A stretch of 64,000 bases of DNA from Candidatus Desulfovibrio trichonymphae (lineage in GTDB: Bacteria > Desulfobacterota > Desulfovibrionia > Desulfovibrionales > Desulfovibrionaceae): assembly GCF_002355955.1 (NCBI RefSeq), contig NZ_AP017368.1:821001-885000 (forward strand). Reading direction: 5' to 3'. A program made the translations under genes and the position numbers. This document shows positions 28,586 to 37,549 of the stretch, piece after piece (position 1 is the stretch's first letter; the number at the start of each line of letters is the position of its first letter). Under the pieces are notes generated by a model. It worked only from the letters and a program-made list of their open reading frames with translations, was not told the DNA's origin and did not search any database.

Positions 28586-29102
28586 TTCTGGGGAGAAACG
28601 GGGTAAACTTATCAAATCCAGCTCAAGATGTTACAAAAATCGTGACGTTTGTACCTCCAGGGCATGTATAGATCCACCCCCGAGTCAAAAATTTTTTGAG
28701 ACGATATCAGATGCAATTCATGTATCCGGCATCTTTCTGAGGAAACCCAAGTGCCATGATAATATCCGTGCTATGGCCACAATCAATCGACCGATCTTAA
28801 AGATTTTTGCCCTCAGCCGGGTTTTCCCATAGGTTGTCAAACATCACCATATTACTTTATGTTATCCGTTATCTGTCAAGCCGCCTGGTTTTGTGGACAT
28901 GCTTTTGACATATTAAAATTTTCCTTGAATTTCAATTGGATATACTCTATCTGAAATTCGATGACGAAAAGGCAAGAGTGAAATATGCCGTGAAAGAGGA
29001 CAAGTAGTGTTCTGAAAGGGCATCTGGACATTTATCAACGCGAAAGATATTCATTGAGCGAAACGCCCGCAAGGCAAAGTGTTGAAAAGCAGGGATGGGA
29101 AG
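28586..29102. other. Gene-poor A/T-enriched gap
   Basis: About 520 bp without a supportable gene. A short frame at 28901-28996 ends in 'LYLKFDDEKARVKYAVKEDK' and could be the tail of a lost gene, since it is followed 107 bp later by the receiver remnant. Nothing else is recognised. Confidence 0.3.
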
Positions 29103-29379
29103 ATGGCGCCTACCAGAGTGTTGCTTATGGATGAAGGGAAAAATGTCACGCGCATACTCGCGAAGCGTCTTGCGCAGGCCGCGGCCGCTGATGGAAAAGA
29201 GGCGCTGGACGCTATGGATGCGTTGCGGATTTTCGCTGGTGCTTATTGTTATGGACGGCATTGAAGCGCTGAGCCACATTGTTGAGCGTTGGCCCCATGC
29301 GCGGGATAGGGAAGCGGCGCTTTTAGAATGTATATTCTTCAAGACACTAACAATCAAACAGTGTCAGAACGCTGGATAA
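29103..29379 (+). pseudogene. Response-regulator receiver domain remnant
   Basis: The first frame reads 'TRVLLMDEGKNVTRILAKRLAQ' and then 'AADGKEALDAMDA', a receiver-domain start. A second frame continues with 'VMDGIEALSHIVERWP', the segment after the phospho-acceptor Asp. The region between (normally ...D.MMPG) is missing and the frame is shifted near 29240. No output domain remains. A decayed two-component regulator. Confidence 0.6.
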
Positions 29380-29392
29380 AAGACAAAGAAAT

Positions 29393-30193
29393 ATGCCACA
29401 CACATGCAAACGGCAGGCGCTTGCGCTGCTGCTCGCGCTTTTTGGTTGGATGGGCGCGGTGTTCGTTTGGCCCAAGCCGGCGTGTGCCGACGATCTGACA
29501 AAACAACTGGAAAAAGTGTTTCGCGAACGGCCGGATATCGTCATGGACGTATTGCGCTGCAACAGCGAATCTGTTCTGGATATAGCCCAACAGGGATCAA
29601 ATTTGCGTCGCAAGCGCAATCTTGAAGCACAGTGGCGCGAAGACATGGGAATCGAAAAGCGGGTGCGAGTTGAAGGGCGACCTGTGCTCGGCTCGCCTAA
29701 AGCAAAAGTGCGTATCATCGCGTTTTCAGACTTTACCTGCCGTTTCTGTCAACAGGCATCAGTGACTGTCAACGGGCTGCTGAAAGAATATGGCAAGGAT
29801 GTGAGCCTGATTTTTAAAAATATACCTCTAGAGTCAAATGGCATAGCCGGGCAGGCGGCAGCCTGCTTTCTCGGTATAGCGCAACAGAGCAAAAAAAAAT
29901 CCTGGCAGTTTTATAATACGCTTTTTGCCAAACGCGATCGTTTGATCAGGGAAGGGGAGGAATTTATAAAAAAAACAGCAGAAGATCTGGGCGTGGACGT
30001 GAAACGTATGCAGCGGGATGCGAAAAGTAAAAAAATAACAGACATGCTGGCTGAAGATCAGGAAGACTCGCAAAAACTGGGCGTAGAAGGCACGCCGTAT
30101 TTTCTGGTCAATAATCTTGTGCTGCGGGGCGTGTTGTCGAAAGAACTGTTCAAGGCAGCCGTTGACATGGCGCTGAGTCAGACAGGGAAATAA
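29393..30193 (+). CDS. Exported DsbA-family thiol:disulfide oxidoreductase
   Basis: A 266-residue periplasmic thioredoxin-fold protein. The signal peptide ends near residue 32 ('PACA-DD'). A helical N-terminal region of about 70 residues precedes the DsbA-like domain. The active site is 'SDFTCRFCQ' (CxxC) near residue 117 and the cis-proline loop 'GTPYFLVN' is near residue 233. This matches DsbA/BdbD/ScsC-type proteins. Its role would be disulfide formation or isomerisation in exported proteins. Confidence 0.88.
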   Translation: MPHTCKRQALALLLALFGWMGAVFVWPKPACADDLTKQLEKVFRERPDIVMDVLRCNSESVLDIAQQGSNLRRKRNLEAQWREDMGIEKRVRVEGRPVLGSPKAKVRIIAFSDFTCRFCQQASVTVNGLLKEYGKDVSLIFKNIPLESNGIAGQAAACFLGIAQQSKKKSWQFYNTLFAKRDRLIREGEEFIKKTAEDLGVDVKRMQRDAKSKKITDMLAEDQEDSQKLGVEGTPYFLVNNLVLRGVLSKELFKAAVDMALSQTGK

Positions 30194-30381
30194 GCAAAAG
30201 AGGTTCGCACAGCTTGTGTCTGACAGTATGCTGGTTGTATAATAACGCGTGTCATCCCGCGTCGCAACTGGTTCAAATCTGATTGCTGCATCTTTTCCCA
30301 AGAAAAAATGCCACTTATATCGCCCGCCGTTAGTTCGGTAGCATAATCGGTAGCATAAGTGGAACTGTCATCCAAATTCAT
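30178..30381 (-). CDS. Small hypothetical protein coupled to tag
   Basis: A 67-codon frame whose ATG (30381-30379) overlaps the tag stop TGA in the usual ATGA fashion. It ends inside the 3' end of the convergent DsbA-like gene. The product is polar with no recognisable motif ('STYATDYATELTAGDISG'). The coupling is the only evidence that it is expressed. Confidence 0.3.
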   Translation of the reverse strand: MNLDDSSTYATDYATELTAGDISGIFSWEKMQQSDLNQLRRGMTRVIIQPAYCQTQAVRTSFAYFPV

Positions 30382-30971
30382 TTGTCCTCTGACAGAGCGC
30401 GTACTTGTTCATAGCGGAAACATGAGGTTAGATGATCGTTGACTAGGCCCATAGCCTGTATCTGTGCGTAAACGACGATACTGCCCATGAATTTGAAGCC
30501 CAGCTTCTTCATTTCCTTGGCAATGTCGTCGGAAAGAGGGCTGGTGGGAGGAACCTCGCACATGTTTTTCCTTGCGTTCTGGACAGGCTTTCCGTCCACG
30601 AATCTCCATAACCACTTGCTGAAGCTGCCATGTTTGGCGGCCAAGTCAAGAAAAATGCGTGCATTGTGAATGGCGCTTTCGATTTTCTTGCGATTGCGCA
30701 CGATGGAAGCATCCGCCATCAGCCGCTCTATATCCTGTCTCGTGAAGCGGGCCACTTGTTCAGGATCAAATCCCACGAAACAACGCCGATAGCCTACACG
30801 CTTTTTAAGGATGGTATTCCAGGAGAGCCCTGCTTGTGCTGATTCCAGAATAAGAAATTCAAACTGGCTCAAGTCATCGTAGCGAGGGACGCCCCATTCC
30901 TCGTCGTGGTAGCGGATTGCAAGGTCAAGGCCGCTTGCCCACCCGCAACGTGTCTTTTCTGTTGTAGACAT
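30378..30971 (-). CDS. tag: DNA-3-methyladenine glycosylase I
   Basis: Base-excision repair enzyme that removes 3-methyladenine; 197 residues. The zinc ligands expected from the family are present: Cys in 'TRCGW' and His in 'YHDEEWG' at the N-terminus, and His and Cys in 'NDHLTSC' at the C-terminus. The helix-hairpin-helix core is intact. ATG 30971 gives MSTTEKTRCGW. A three-residue longer start is possible. Confidence 0.95.
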   Translation of the reverse strand: MSTTEKTRCGWASGLDLAIRYHDEEWGVPRYDDLSQFEFLILESAQAGLSWNTILKKRVGYRRCFVGFDPEQVARFTRQDIERLMADASIVRNRKKIESAIHNARIFLDLAAKHGSFSKWLWRFVDGKPVQNARKNMCEVPPTSPLSDDIAKEMKKLGFKFMGSIVVYAQIQAMGLVNDHLTSCFRYEQVRALSEDK

Positions 30972-31591
30972 GAGCAGCAATCACCAATCTCTTGTGCAAA
31001 GGCAGGCTGCATGCCGGGTCTTGCCGGAGCGGGCCTACCCGGGCCGCTATTTTCGCATAATTGCCGGTTCTCTCTGAAAGTTCAACATCTTATGCAATCT
31101 GCAAATAAAACTAAAACTGCACAGATTTTTAAATATATGGAAGTCTGATAGCAGTTGCCGATGGTTATTCGAACGTCTTCCATTGCATGAGCATATATAA
31201 TGGCTGGCTGATTCCCAAATCGATGTAAGACGATTTGTTTATTTGAGAGTACTCACAACTTGTTGTTATGTCAAAAAAAACAAAAAAGAATATTTTGAGG
31301 GATTCCCATGCGCGGCACTTCCAGCACAGGTCAGCCACTGCACCGGCCGTAATAACACATCCCTACACTATTGCGCCCTGAAACAATCCGGGAAATCCGG
31401 CGGAGCGGTTTCCCCAATTCCGTTTACCGTTGAACCTACTCGCGGAACGGGTGCCTGATGCTGCTGTCAAGGGTACTTTGACAAAACTGGAGCGAGCTTC
31501 CACGTCTAATCAATTATTGCAGTACATGTTAATTCACTAAAATTATTTATGATATATTTTTTATAAATATATCTGATTCTGGAACGATGCC
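30972..31591. other. Gap with one interrupted frame
   Basis: About 620 bp without a firm gene. From ATG 31268 a plus-strand frame runs 37 codons to TGA 31379 and then another 52 open codons ('LAERVPDAAVKGTLTKLERA') to TAA at 31538. It may be a gene with a nonsense mutation, but no family is recognised and the ribosome-binding site is weak. Confidence 0.25.
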
Positions 31592-31618
31592 CCTTTCTGT
31601 TTTGTCAAAACAGAAAGG
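31592..31618. promoter_or_regulatory. 12-bp perfect inverted repeat upstream of regulator remnant
   Basis: CCTTTCTGTTTT-GTC-AAAACAGAAAGG, ending 22 bases before the start of the truncated regulator and overlapping an AGGAGG-like site. The symmetry and position fit an operator or a hairpin over the ribosome-binding site. Confidence 0.45.
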
Positions 31619-31640
31619 AGGCATAGCATAGAAATCCGCC

Positions 31641-31949
31641 ATGCCGAAAAAATGGAATGACGCCAAGCCTGCGGAAAAACTGCTTTTCCTCTTTACCCTG
31701 CTGCTGTTTGACGGGCGCGAGGTTAGCCTGAAGCAAGTCTCCAGCACCCTAGGCTGTCCAAAACAGTCGATCACGCGCCTGAATCGCCGACATCCCTCGC
31801 CCTTGCACCGTTTGCAAAAGTTCGCTTTAATACGGCGGGGAAGTAAACATCTGCCTGGACAGGAGGAGGGAAACAAAGGCGCGTTCGCTTTGATGAAAGA
31901 TAAACCGGTTACCGCATGTGTGCGAATGGCGTACAGCAAGACATCGTAG
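31641..31949 (+). pseudogene. Truncated HTH (WYL-type) transcriptional regulator
   Basis: The first about 50 residues ('WNDAKPAEKLLFLFTLL', 'REVSLKQVSSTLGCPKQS') look like the N-terminal helix-turn-helix of WYL-domain regulators. After 'ITRLNR' the similarity stops and the remaining 50 residues are unlike the family. The WYL domain is absent. A frameshift or deletion near 31785 is the likely cause. The family assignment is from memory of related sequences and is tentative. Confidence 0.45.
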
Positions 31950-32009
31950 CCAGGCAGCAGGCCACACAGAAAAAGGGCTTAGGTTTTATCTATAACCTCT
32001 TGATTTTTC

Positions 32010-32086
32010 TGGCGCGCTCGGAGCGATTCGAACGCCCGACCTACAGGTTCGTAGCCTGTTGCTCTATCCAGCTGAGCTACGAGCGC
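32010..32086 (-). tRNA. tRNA-Arg (anticodon ACG)
   Basis: A 77-nt cloverleaf with acceptor GCGCTCG/CGAGCGC and an encoded CCA at 32010-32012. The anticodon stem is CAGGC/ACCTG-like around CTACGAA, giving ACG, read as ICG after deamination. The T-arm is CGGGCGTTCGAATCGCTCC-like with standard TTCGA. Confidence 0.93.
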
Positions 32087-32504
32087 GTAATGGTCTATTT
32101 AATCAAGCCACAGTCTTTCGTCAAGCTTTTTGTTGATTGCCTTATCCATATGGTAAAAACACTGAAATCAGCGAATATAAAAATGAGAAAGGGAACCTTC
32201 AAAACAGAGATAACACCGGTCGAAAAGGGCAGCGTCAGTCACAACAGCACCTTCATCATTAAGCGCATCATAGGCCTGACACGCAATTTCAACCCCACGA
32301 AGCAGCAGAGCCAGTTTTGAAAGCTCTTGAAAACGCTATTGACGTGTAGTCCACAGCAAAACGCACCTGATCTGAATGGCAGCAAGAAATGATACGGAAT
32401 GGCCCTTGCTGTATAAACAGAAATCGTACAAGACTGCTCAAAAGCAACCCTCCATGACATAATCCGAGGTCGTATAGAGCTTGAAAGGGGAGAGAGGACG
32501 AACC
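32087..32504. other. Gap holding a possible gene remnant
   Basis: The minus strand is open from 32335 to TGA 32168 (56 codons) with protein-like composition ('LALLLRGVEIACQAYDALND'), preceded by TAG 32336-32338. It may be the end of a decayed gene. The rest of the 418-bp gap shows nothing I can name. Confidence 0.3.
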
Positions 32505-33368
32505 ATGACGCTGATTGATCTGCACACCCACACAAACGCTTCAGACGGCACAGACAGCCCTACCGAACTGATTGCCAAGGCGCACGCGGCAGGGCTTACC
32601 GCCGTAGCCGTGACGGACCATAACACTGTTGCCGGTCTGGATGAGGCCGAAGAAGCCGGCCGCGCGCTGAATATTGCCGTGATCCGCGGGTGCGAGATTT
32701 CCGCCTTCACAGAACACGGTGAAATGCACATTTTGGGACTCTGGCTGCCCCGGGATGTTGGCCCCTTGCAGAAGCTTCTGCACTATCTGCTGGCTAACCG
32801 CGCGGAACGCAATGTCAGAATACTGGAAAGGCTGCGTACCCTCGGCCTTGACGTCAGCATGGAAGAAGTGCGGGATGAGGCGTGCTGTGCAAACGTGGGG
32901 AGGATGCACATCGCGGCTGTGCTGCTGCGCCGGGGGTATGTGGGCAATGTGCAGGAAGCTTTCAGCAGATATTTAGGGGGGCAGGGAAGGGCGTATCTTC
33001 CCAAAGATGTGCTGACTCCGGAGGAAGCCGTGCGCTCGCTGGCGGACCTAGGCGCCACAGTGAGTCTTGCCCACCCAATGCTGAAAAAATACCCGGCCGG
33101 TTGGCCGGAAAATTTTGTGACCCGCCTTGCGGGCTATGGCCTGTCAGCGCTGGAGGCGTGGCACAGCGAACAAACTAAGGCTGACACGCGCGCCTGCCGC
33201 GCCATTGCCGAACGTTTCAGCCTTGGTTTGAGCGGTGGGTCGGATTACCACGGCGCAAACAAGCCCGGCTTACGGCTTGGCGTGGGCTACGGTGACTTGC
33301 GGGTGAGCTGTGACGTGCTGGAAGGGCTTATGCACATGCGGCGCGCAGCGGGCCTGCTCTGCCCATGA
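32505..33368 (+). CDS. PHP-domain phosphoesterase (nucleoside bisphosphate phosphatase-like)
   Basis: A 287-residue PHP-superfamily protein. Metal-binding motifs: 'DLHTHTNASDGTDSP' at residues 5-19, 'AVTDHNTVAG' near 38, 'GCEISAF' near 65 and 'GGSDYHG' near 245. The layout matches the TrpH/YciV group, some of which hydrolyse 3',5'-nucleoside bisphosphates. ATG 32505 follows 'gagagga'. Convergent with the O-antigen ligase gene. Confidence 0.85.
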   Translation: MTLIDLHTHTNASDGTDSPTELIAKAHAAGLTAVAVTDHNTVAGLDEAEEAGRALNIAVIRGCEISAFTEHGEMHILGLWLPRDVGPLQKLLHYLLANRAERNVRILERLRTLGLDVSMEEVRDEACCANVGRMHIAAVLLRRGYVGNVQEAFSRYLGGQGRAYLPKDVLTPEEAVRSLADLGATVSLAHPMLKKYPAGWPENFVTRLAGYGLSALEAWHSEQTKADTRACRAIAERFSLGLSGGSDYHGANKPGLRLGVGYGDLRVSCDVLEGLMHMRRAAGLLCP

Positions 33369-33381
33369 CACGCAGAGGCAG

Positions 33382-34701
33382 CTATTTTTTTGCGGCGCCG
33401 TTCACCACCGCGCCGATCATCACGCCCAAATAGCTCATGGCAAGGGCCAGCCACCAGATGCGGTAAAAATCGTGGCCGAAGACGCCGTTCACAAGCCAGC
33501 CCGCAAAGGCGATCCAGAATGTGGCGGCAAAGCGCCAATACAGTCCCGCATTCTTGTCCGTCCATTCCGCCGCAAGACACGGACGTATGCGCCTGTAGCC
33601 CCACACAAGAAAACCCAGCAGAAAAATCATGCCCGCCGCAAAACCGACAAGGCCGTGGGCATACAGGATGTCGAGATAGAGGTTGTGCGGGTGGGTGATG
33701 GTTATGGCGTCATGCGTCGGCGTCAGGCCAAGGGCGCGGAAGGCTGCATTGTATTGTCCCGCTCCGGCGCCGAACCAAGGATGTTCCAAAAAAACACGCC
33801 AAGCGAGTTCCCAGAGGCTCCAGCGGCCGTCGGACATCACAATGCCGAGGCTCTTGGTGTTGCCGCGCGGCGACAGAAACCAAAAACACGCCAACAGGGC
33901 AAGGGTGACCGCGCCCGGCCGGGCATATTTTCGCCATGCGCTGAAGCCTGTTTTCAGCACGACCCACAGGCCGCCGGAAAAGGCCACAGCCAGCATACCG
34001 CTGCGGGCCGCGGCCCCGCAAAGCAAAAACAGGGCGGGCCAGAGGGCTGCCAGACATAAAAAGGCGGACACTGCGGGACAGAACTTTTGCCGGAAAATAA
34101 ACCAGAGACTGAAGGCCGGTATAAGGGCAAGTGCTATATAATTGCCCACTGTGTAGTCGCCGAGGCTGCCGGTCAGCCGTCCGTCGCGCGGGGTGTAACC
34201 CATGATGAAGTCATGTCCTGTAGCTGCCTGCCACAGACCGTCAATCCCTTGCCAGAAGCATGCCAGAACACAGGCCCAGACAAGACGGTGTATATCTTTT
34301 TCTTCCCGTACGCATTCCATGGCAATAAAAGGCAGGATAAAACCCTTGTTGACACCGGTGCCTGCGTGCAGCAGGGAATCAAGGGGGTGTTCCGACAAAA
34401 CCACGCCGATGGCTGCCATAAGCCACAGACAGTAAAAAAGCGGACGCGCTGTGAGCCGCGCGAGCACGCTTTGTCGCCATGCGCGGCGGTAGTACAGCAG
34501 CAAAAAAACAAAACAGACAGGCGGTATGACCTCGCGCGCGCCGTAGCTTATGGGAAAGGATGCCAGCGAAAGCCAGAATGACCAGAAAAGACAAAAAAAC
34601 CAGCATTCGGCAGGGTCATGTTCATACAGCACAATGAGCCGCGACCTGACGGACGCGGCCCGCTCTGTAACAGTTTCAGGCAATATGCGATGCAGGTTCA
34701 C
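33382..34701 (-). CDS. O-antigen ligase family membrane protein
   Basis: A polytopic inner-membrane protein of 439 residues with about eleven hydrophobic segments. The Wzy_C/WaaL domain is marked by the periplasmic loop ending in 'HPHNLYLDILYAHGLVG' near residue 340, where the conserved His lies. It would attach O-antigen to lipid A-core or polymerise glycan. The start is GTG 34701, which overlaps the stop of the small upstream reading frame (GTGA). No other LPS genes are nearby. Confidence 0.85.
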   Translation of the reverse strand: MNLHRILPETVTERAASVRSRLIVLYEHDPAECWFFCLFWSFWLSLASFPISYGAREVIPPVCFVFLLLYYRRAWRQSVLARLTARPLFYCLWLMAAIGVVLSEHPLDSLLHAGTGVNKGFILPFIAMECVREEKDIHRLVWACVLACFWQGIDGLWQAATGHDFIMGYTPRDGRLTGSLGDYTVGNYIALALIPAFSLWFIFRQKFCPAVSAFLCLAALWPALFLLCGAAARSGMLAVAFSGGLWVVLKTGFSAWRKYARPGAVTLALLACFWFLSPRGNTKSLGIVMSDGRWSLWELAWRVFLEHPWFGAGAGQYNAAFRALGLTPTHDAITITHPHNLYLDILYAHGLVGFAAGMIFLLGFLVWGYRRIRPCLAAEWTDKNAGLYWRFAATFWIAFAGWLVNGVFGHDFYRIWWLALAMSYLGVMIGAVVNGAAKK

Positions 34702-35004
34702 GGCCGCGCGCTGTTCTGATGTTCTTGTTTGATTTTTGACTTAGTCTGGTGAGGCCTATTCCCTCTGGACAGTTCCTTGAAAACACTGTCCACACACTGC
34801 AAATCTGTGAGCGGCGCGCTCTGTTCTTCGTGCATCACGGATATGAGCAGAAAGATAAGGATGCCAAGAAACGACAACAAAAGCATACTACCCCGCGCAA
34901 AGAGACCTTTTTCGCGAATAAGCACAATCAGGCATCCCTAAGATTTCGTCTGATTTGACTTCAGACAGATTATCCAAAAATTCACGGTGTTCGTCGGTGT
35001 CCAC
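34698..35004 (-). pseudogene. Small membrane protein gene, frameshifted
   Basis: GTG 35004 has 'aagga' 7 bases upstream. The first frame gives 'DTDEHREFLDNLSEVKSDEILGMPD' and ends by 34888. A second overlapping frame continues 'LIREKGLFARGSML', a transmembrane helix at about 34835-34890, and a polar tail to TGA 34698. One indel near 34925 would join them into a protein of about 100 residues. I do not know its function. The O-antigen ligase start overlaps its stop. Confidence 0.45.
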
Positions 35005-35113
35005 GATAGATCCTTGTCCCGGGATGCACAGGCGAGAATAAAATACTATGGGTTGCCGCCGTGGCAATCTATAAAAAGACAGAACAAGAAAACAGCCATT
35101 CATGGTAAGAGCG

Positions 35114-36007
35114 TTACACCACTTTGTTCAGCGCGTATTCAATAATGCCTTGCGCGCCGGCGTTGCGTAAAAGCGGAATCAAATCGCGCACAGCGGCGCT
35201 TTGCACCACGGTTTCCACTGAAAGCCATTGCGCGTCGCGCAACGGCGCGACCGTGGGGGAATTGAGCGAGGGCAACATTTGCAGGATGGCGTCAAGCTGC
35301 GCGGTCGGCGCGTTCATTTTGAGAGCCACCAGATTTTCGGCTCGCAGCGCGCCCTGGAGGAGCAGGTTTAACTGCTCGATCTTGGTTCTTTTGCGCATGT
35401 CCTGCCAAGCTTTTTTATTGGCGATCAACACGGGAAAAGAAACCATGACTTCGGCGATAACGCGCAGACCGTGCGCGCGGATTGTCGAGCCGGTTTCGGT
35501 GACCTCCACAATGCCGTCGGCAAGCCCTTCCACAACTTTGGCTTCCGTGGCGCCCCAGGAATAAAAAACATCCACGTCAACGCCCTGACCGGCGAAATAG
35601 CGACGGGTCAGATCTTCCAGTTCCGTTGCTATGCGTTTGCCCTGCAGGTCACGCGATTTCTGATAAGACGAATCGCCGGCGACAGCCAGCACCCAGCGGC
35701 AGGACCGGTTGGATGACTTGGAATACACAATGTCTGCCACGCGCTCCACCTGACAGTCATGGCCTCGTTCACAAAGCCAGTCCAGGCCGGTGATACCCGC
35801 GTCAAGCACCCCGGCCGCCACATAACCGCCTATTTCCTGTGCGCGGCAGAGGGATGCAGCGATTTCCGGGTCATTGATGTCAGGGAAATAATTACGGCTG
35901 TGTTGGCGTATTTTCCAGCCAGCGCGTTCAAAAAGATTGATGGTGGCCGCTTCAAGCGACCCCTTGGGCACGCCCAGTTTGATGATCGGTTGTGTGGGCT
36001 CGTTCAT
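35114..36007 (-). CDS. hisG: ATP phosphoribosyltransferase, long form
   Basis: Catalyses the first step of histidine synthesis and is feedback-inhibited by histidine; 297 residues. It has the long form with a C-terminal regulatory domain (about residues 220-295), so no HisZ partner is needed. 'GVPKGSLE' at the N-terminus and the PRPP loop 'TETGSTIRAHGL' near 170 are visible. ATG 36007 is chosen, with 'aaggga' upstream. It follows hisI after 26 bp. The other his genes are not in the window. Confidence 0.95.
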   Translation of the reverse strand: MNEPTQPIIKLGVPKGSLEAATINLFERAGWKIRQHSRNYFPDINDPEIAASLCRAQEIGGYVAAGVLDAGITGLDWLCERGHDCQVERVADIVYSKSSNRSCRWVLAVAGDSSYQKSRDLQGKRIATELEDLTRRYFAGQGVDVDVFYSWGATEAKVVEGLADGIVEVTETGSTIRAHGLRVIAEVMVSFPVLIANKKAWQDMRKRTKIEQLNLLLQGALRAENLVALKMNAPTAQLDAILQMLPSLNSPTVAPLRDAQWLSVETVVQSAAVRDLIPLLRNAGAQGIIEYALNKVV

Positions 36008-36033
36008 GGCAGTTTCCCTTAGCAGGTGAAGAT

Positions 36034-36429
36034 TCACTGTTCATAAACCAGTTTGGGGTCAAAAATTTGCGGCGAACAGAGCCTGCATGTCCCGTTTTCC
36101 CATTCCCGGTAAAAACAGGAACGCCGCCCTGTGTGGCAGGCCGCTCCGCCCTTTTGTTCAATGCGCAGCAGCACCGTGTCGTTGTCGCAGTCAATGCGCA
36201 GGGCGCGCACTTTTTGCACAAGACCGGAGCTTTCGCCCTTGCGCCAGAGTTGCCCGCGGCTGCGGCTCCAGTAGTGTGCTTCGCCTGTTTCGAGCGTCTT
36301 GCGCCAAGCCTTTTCATTCATATAGGCGAGCATAAGCACTTCATCCGTGGCCGCGTCCTGCACAATAGCCGGGATAAGGCCTTTGCTGAAATCGGGCGTA
36401 AAATTACAGTCGCCTGTAGAAGCTGACAT
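36034..36429 (-). CDS. hisI: Phosphoribosyl-AMP cyclohydrolase
   Basis: Third step of histidine synthesis; 131 residues with only the HisI domain, not fused to HisE. Zinc and magnesium ligands are visible in 'DCDNDTVLL' near residue 90 and '[11 protein letters not shown]' near 105. '[13 protein letters not shown]' is the family signature. 'aaggagaaa' precedes the ATG. Forms an operon with hisG. Confidence 0.96.
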   Translation of the reverse strand: MSASTGDCNFTPDFSKGLIPAIVQDAATDEVLMLAYMNEKAWRKTLETGEAHYWSRSRGQLWRKGESSGLVQKVRALRIDCDNDTVLLRIEQKGGAACHTGRRSCFYREWENGTCRLCSPQIFDPKLVYEQ

Positions 36430-36519
36430 GCTTTTCTCCTTGCCCTGATTGCCCTGCAGGGGGGAGTAAATCTATCTGCAATTATGCTCTGTTGCAAGTC
36501 TGGGACACTGATTCTTCTT

Positions 36520-36579
36520 CATTTTTCTTAATGAAGGAAACAAACAGGAAAGTCTGAATTTTTATAGAGATTAAACATT
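36520..36579. repeat. Dispersed repeat, copy A (IS5-like leader remnant)
   Basis: This stretch matches, in reverse complement, 47092-47170 upstream of the transposase remnant, apart from one missing 20-bp tandem unit and a few differences. It lies in the 314-bp gap between hisI and the XTP pyrophosphatase. It is probably the leader end of a lost IS copy. The rest of the gap shows no gene. Confidence 0.7.
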
Positions 36580-36743
36580 TTGATTATGAGATGACTTGTA
36601 TTTCACTTTAGATATCTGCAAAAACATACTTTTTATTTCCATTTGAAAGAGTGTGAATTTCGTTTTAACCATAGGCAAGATGACATTATTCCCTCTCAGC
36701 CAGGCATGACTCTATATAAATTCTATCTACCAGGAGCACCGTC

Positions 36744-37367
36744 ATGTACACACGGCGCATTATGCTGGCCACCGGCAACGCCGATAAAGTCTCGGAGCTT
36801 GCCGCCATGCTGGGCACGGCAATGAAAGTTCTGGGCATTTCGGCCTTCCCCCACATCGGGGAGATAAAGGAAACTGGCAGCACATTTGAGGAAAATGCGC
36901 TCATCAAGGCGCGTCATGTTGCCGGCATAACCGGTCTTGTCAGCCTGGCTGACGATTCCGGCATTGTAGTGGATGTGCTTGCCGGTGCGCCTGGCGTTTA
37001 TTCGGCGCGCTACGCCGACGACTGGGAAGCTAAGCCCGGCGAGAACCGGGATGCACGCAATATGCGAAAATTGCTGCACATGATGGCCGCCGTGCCCGAA
37101 GTCCGCCGCTCGTGCCGTTTTGTGTCTTGTATAGCCGCCGTGCGGCCTGACGGGACTGAAATGACCATACGCGGAGAGTGGGAAGGCCGTGTGCTGACAG
37201 CGCCGCGCGGAGAAAACGGCTTTGGCTATGATCCTATTTTCCTTGACGCTGTGCTGAACAAAACGGCCGCCGAATTATCGCGGGATGAAAAAAACGCCCG
37301 CAGCCACCGCGGCAAGGCGTTGCGCGGGCTTTTGACTCGTCTGCCGACGTTTATGGCCGTTGGATGA
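36744..37367 (+). CDS. rdgB: XTP/dITP diphosphatase (non-canonical purine NTP pyrophosphatase)
   Basis: A housecleaning enzyme of the Ham1/RdgB family, 207 residues. It removes ITP and XTP from nucleotide pools. The start 'LATGNADKVSEL' at residues 8-19, 'TFEENALIKA' near 47, 'ADDSGIVVDVL' near 70 and 'GENGFGYDPIF' near 153 are all family motifs. 'caggagc' lies 7 bases before ATG 36744. Confidence 0.95.
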   Translation: MYTRRIMLATGNADKVSELAAMLGTAMKVLGISAFPHIGEIKETGSTFEENALIKARHVAGITGLVSLADDSGIVVDVLAGAPGVYSARYADDWEAKPGENRDARNMRKLLHMMAAVPEVRRSCRFVSCIAAVRPDGTEMTIRGEWEGRVLTAPRGENGFGYDPIFLDAVLNKTAAELSRDEKNARSHRGKALRGLLTRLPTFMAVG

Positions 37368-37549
37368 ACCTCCTTCAGATTAGAAGCCATCTCAAAATCA
37401 AATTTGAGTTTAATCTCGAAAATATCCAGGCTTTCGACTGATCATAATAATATATTGATATTGATAAATAAAGGGCGCTCCAGCGACGCTCAAACGCGCA
37501 ATATCTGAACCGGTGGCAGATATCCATGCTGAAGTATCATCAGGACGTT

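Noticed and set aside
28464..28832. 122-codon frame starting in tRNA-Met
   Set aside because: It begins inside the tRNA gene and runs through its terminator; not a plausible protein gene.
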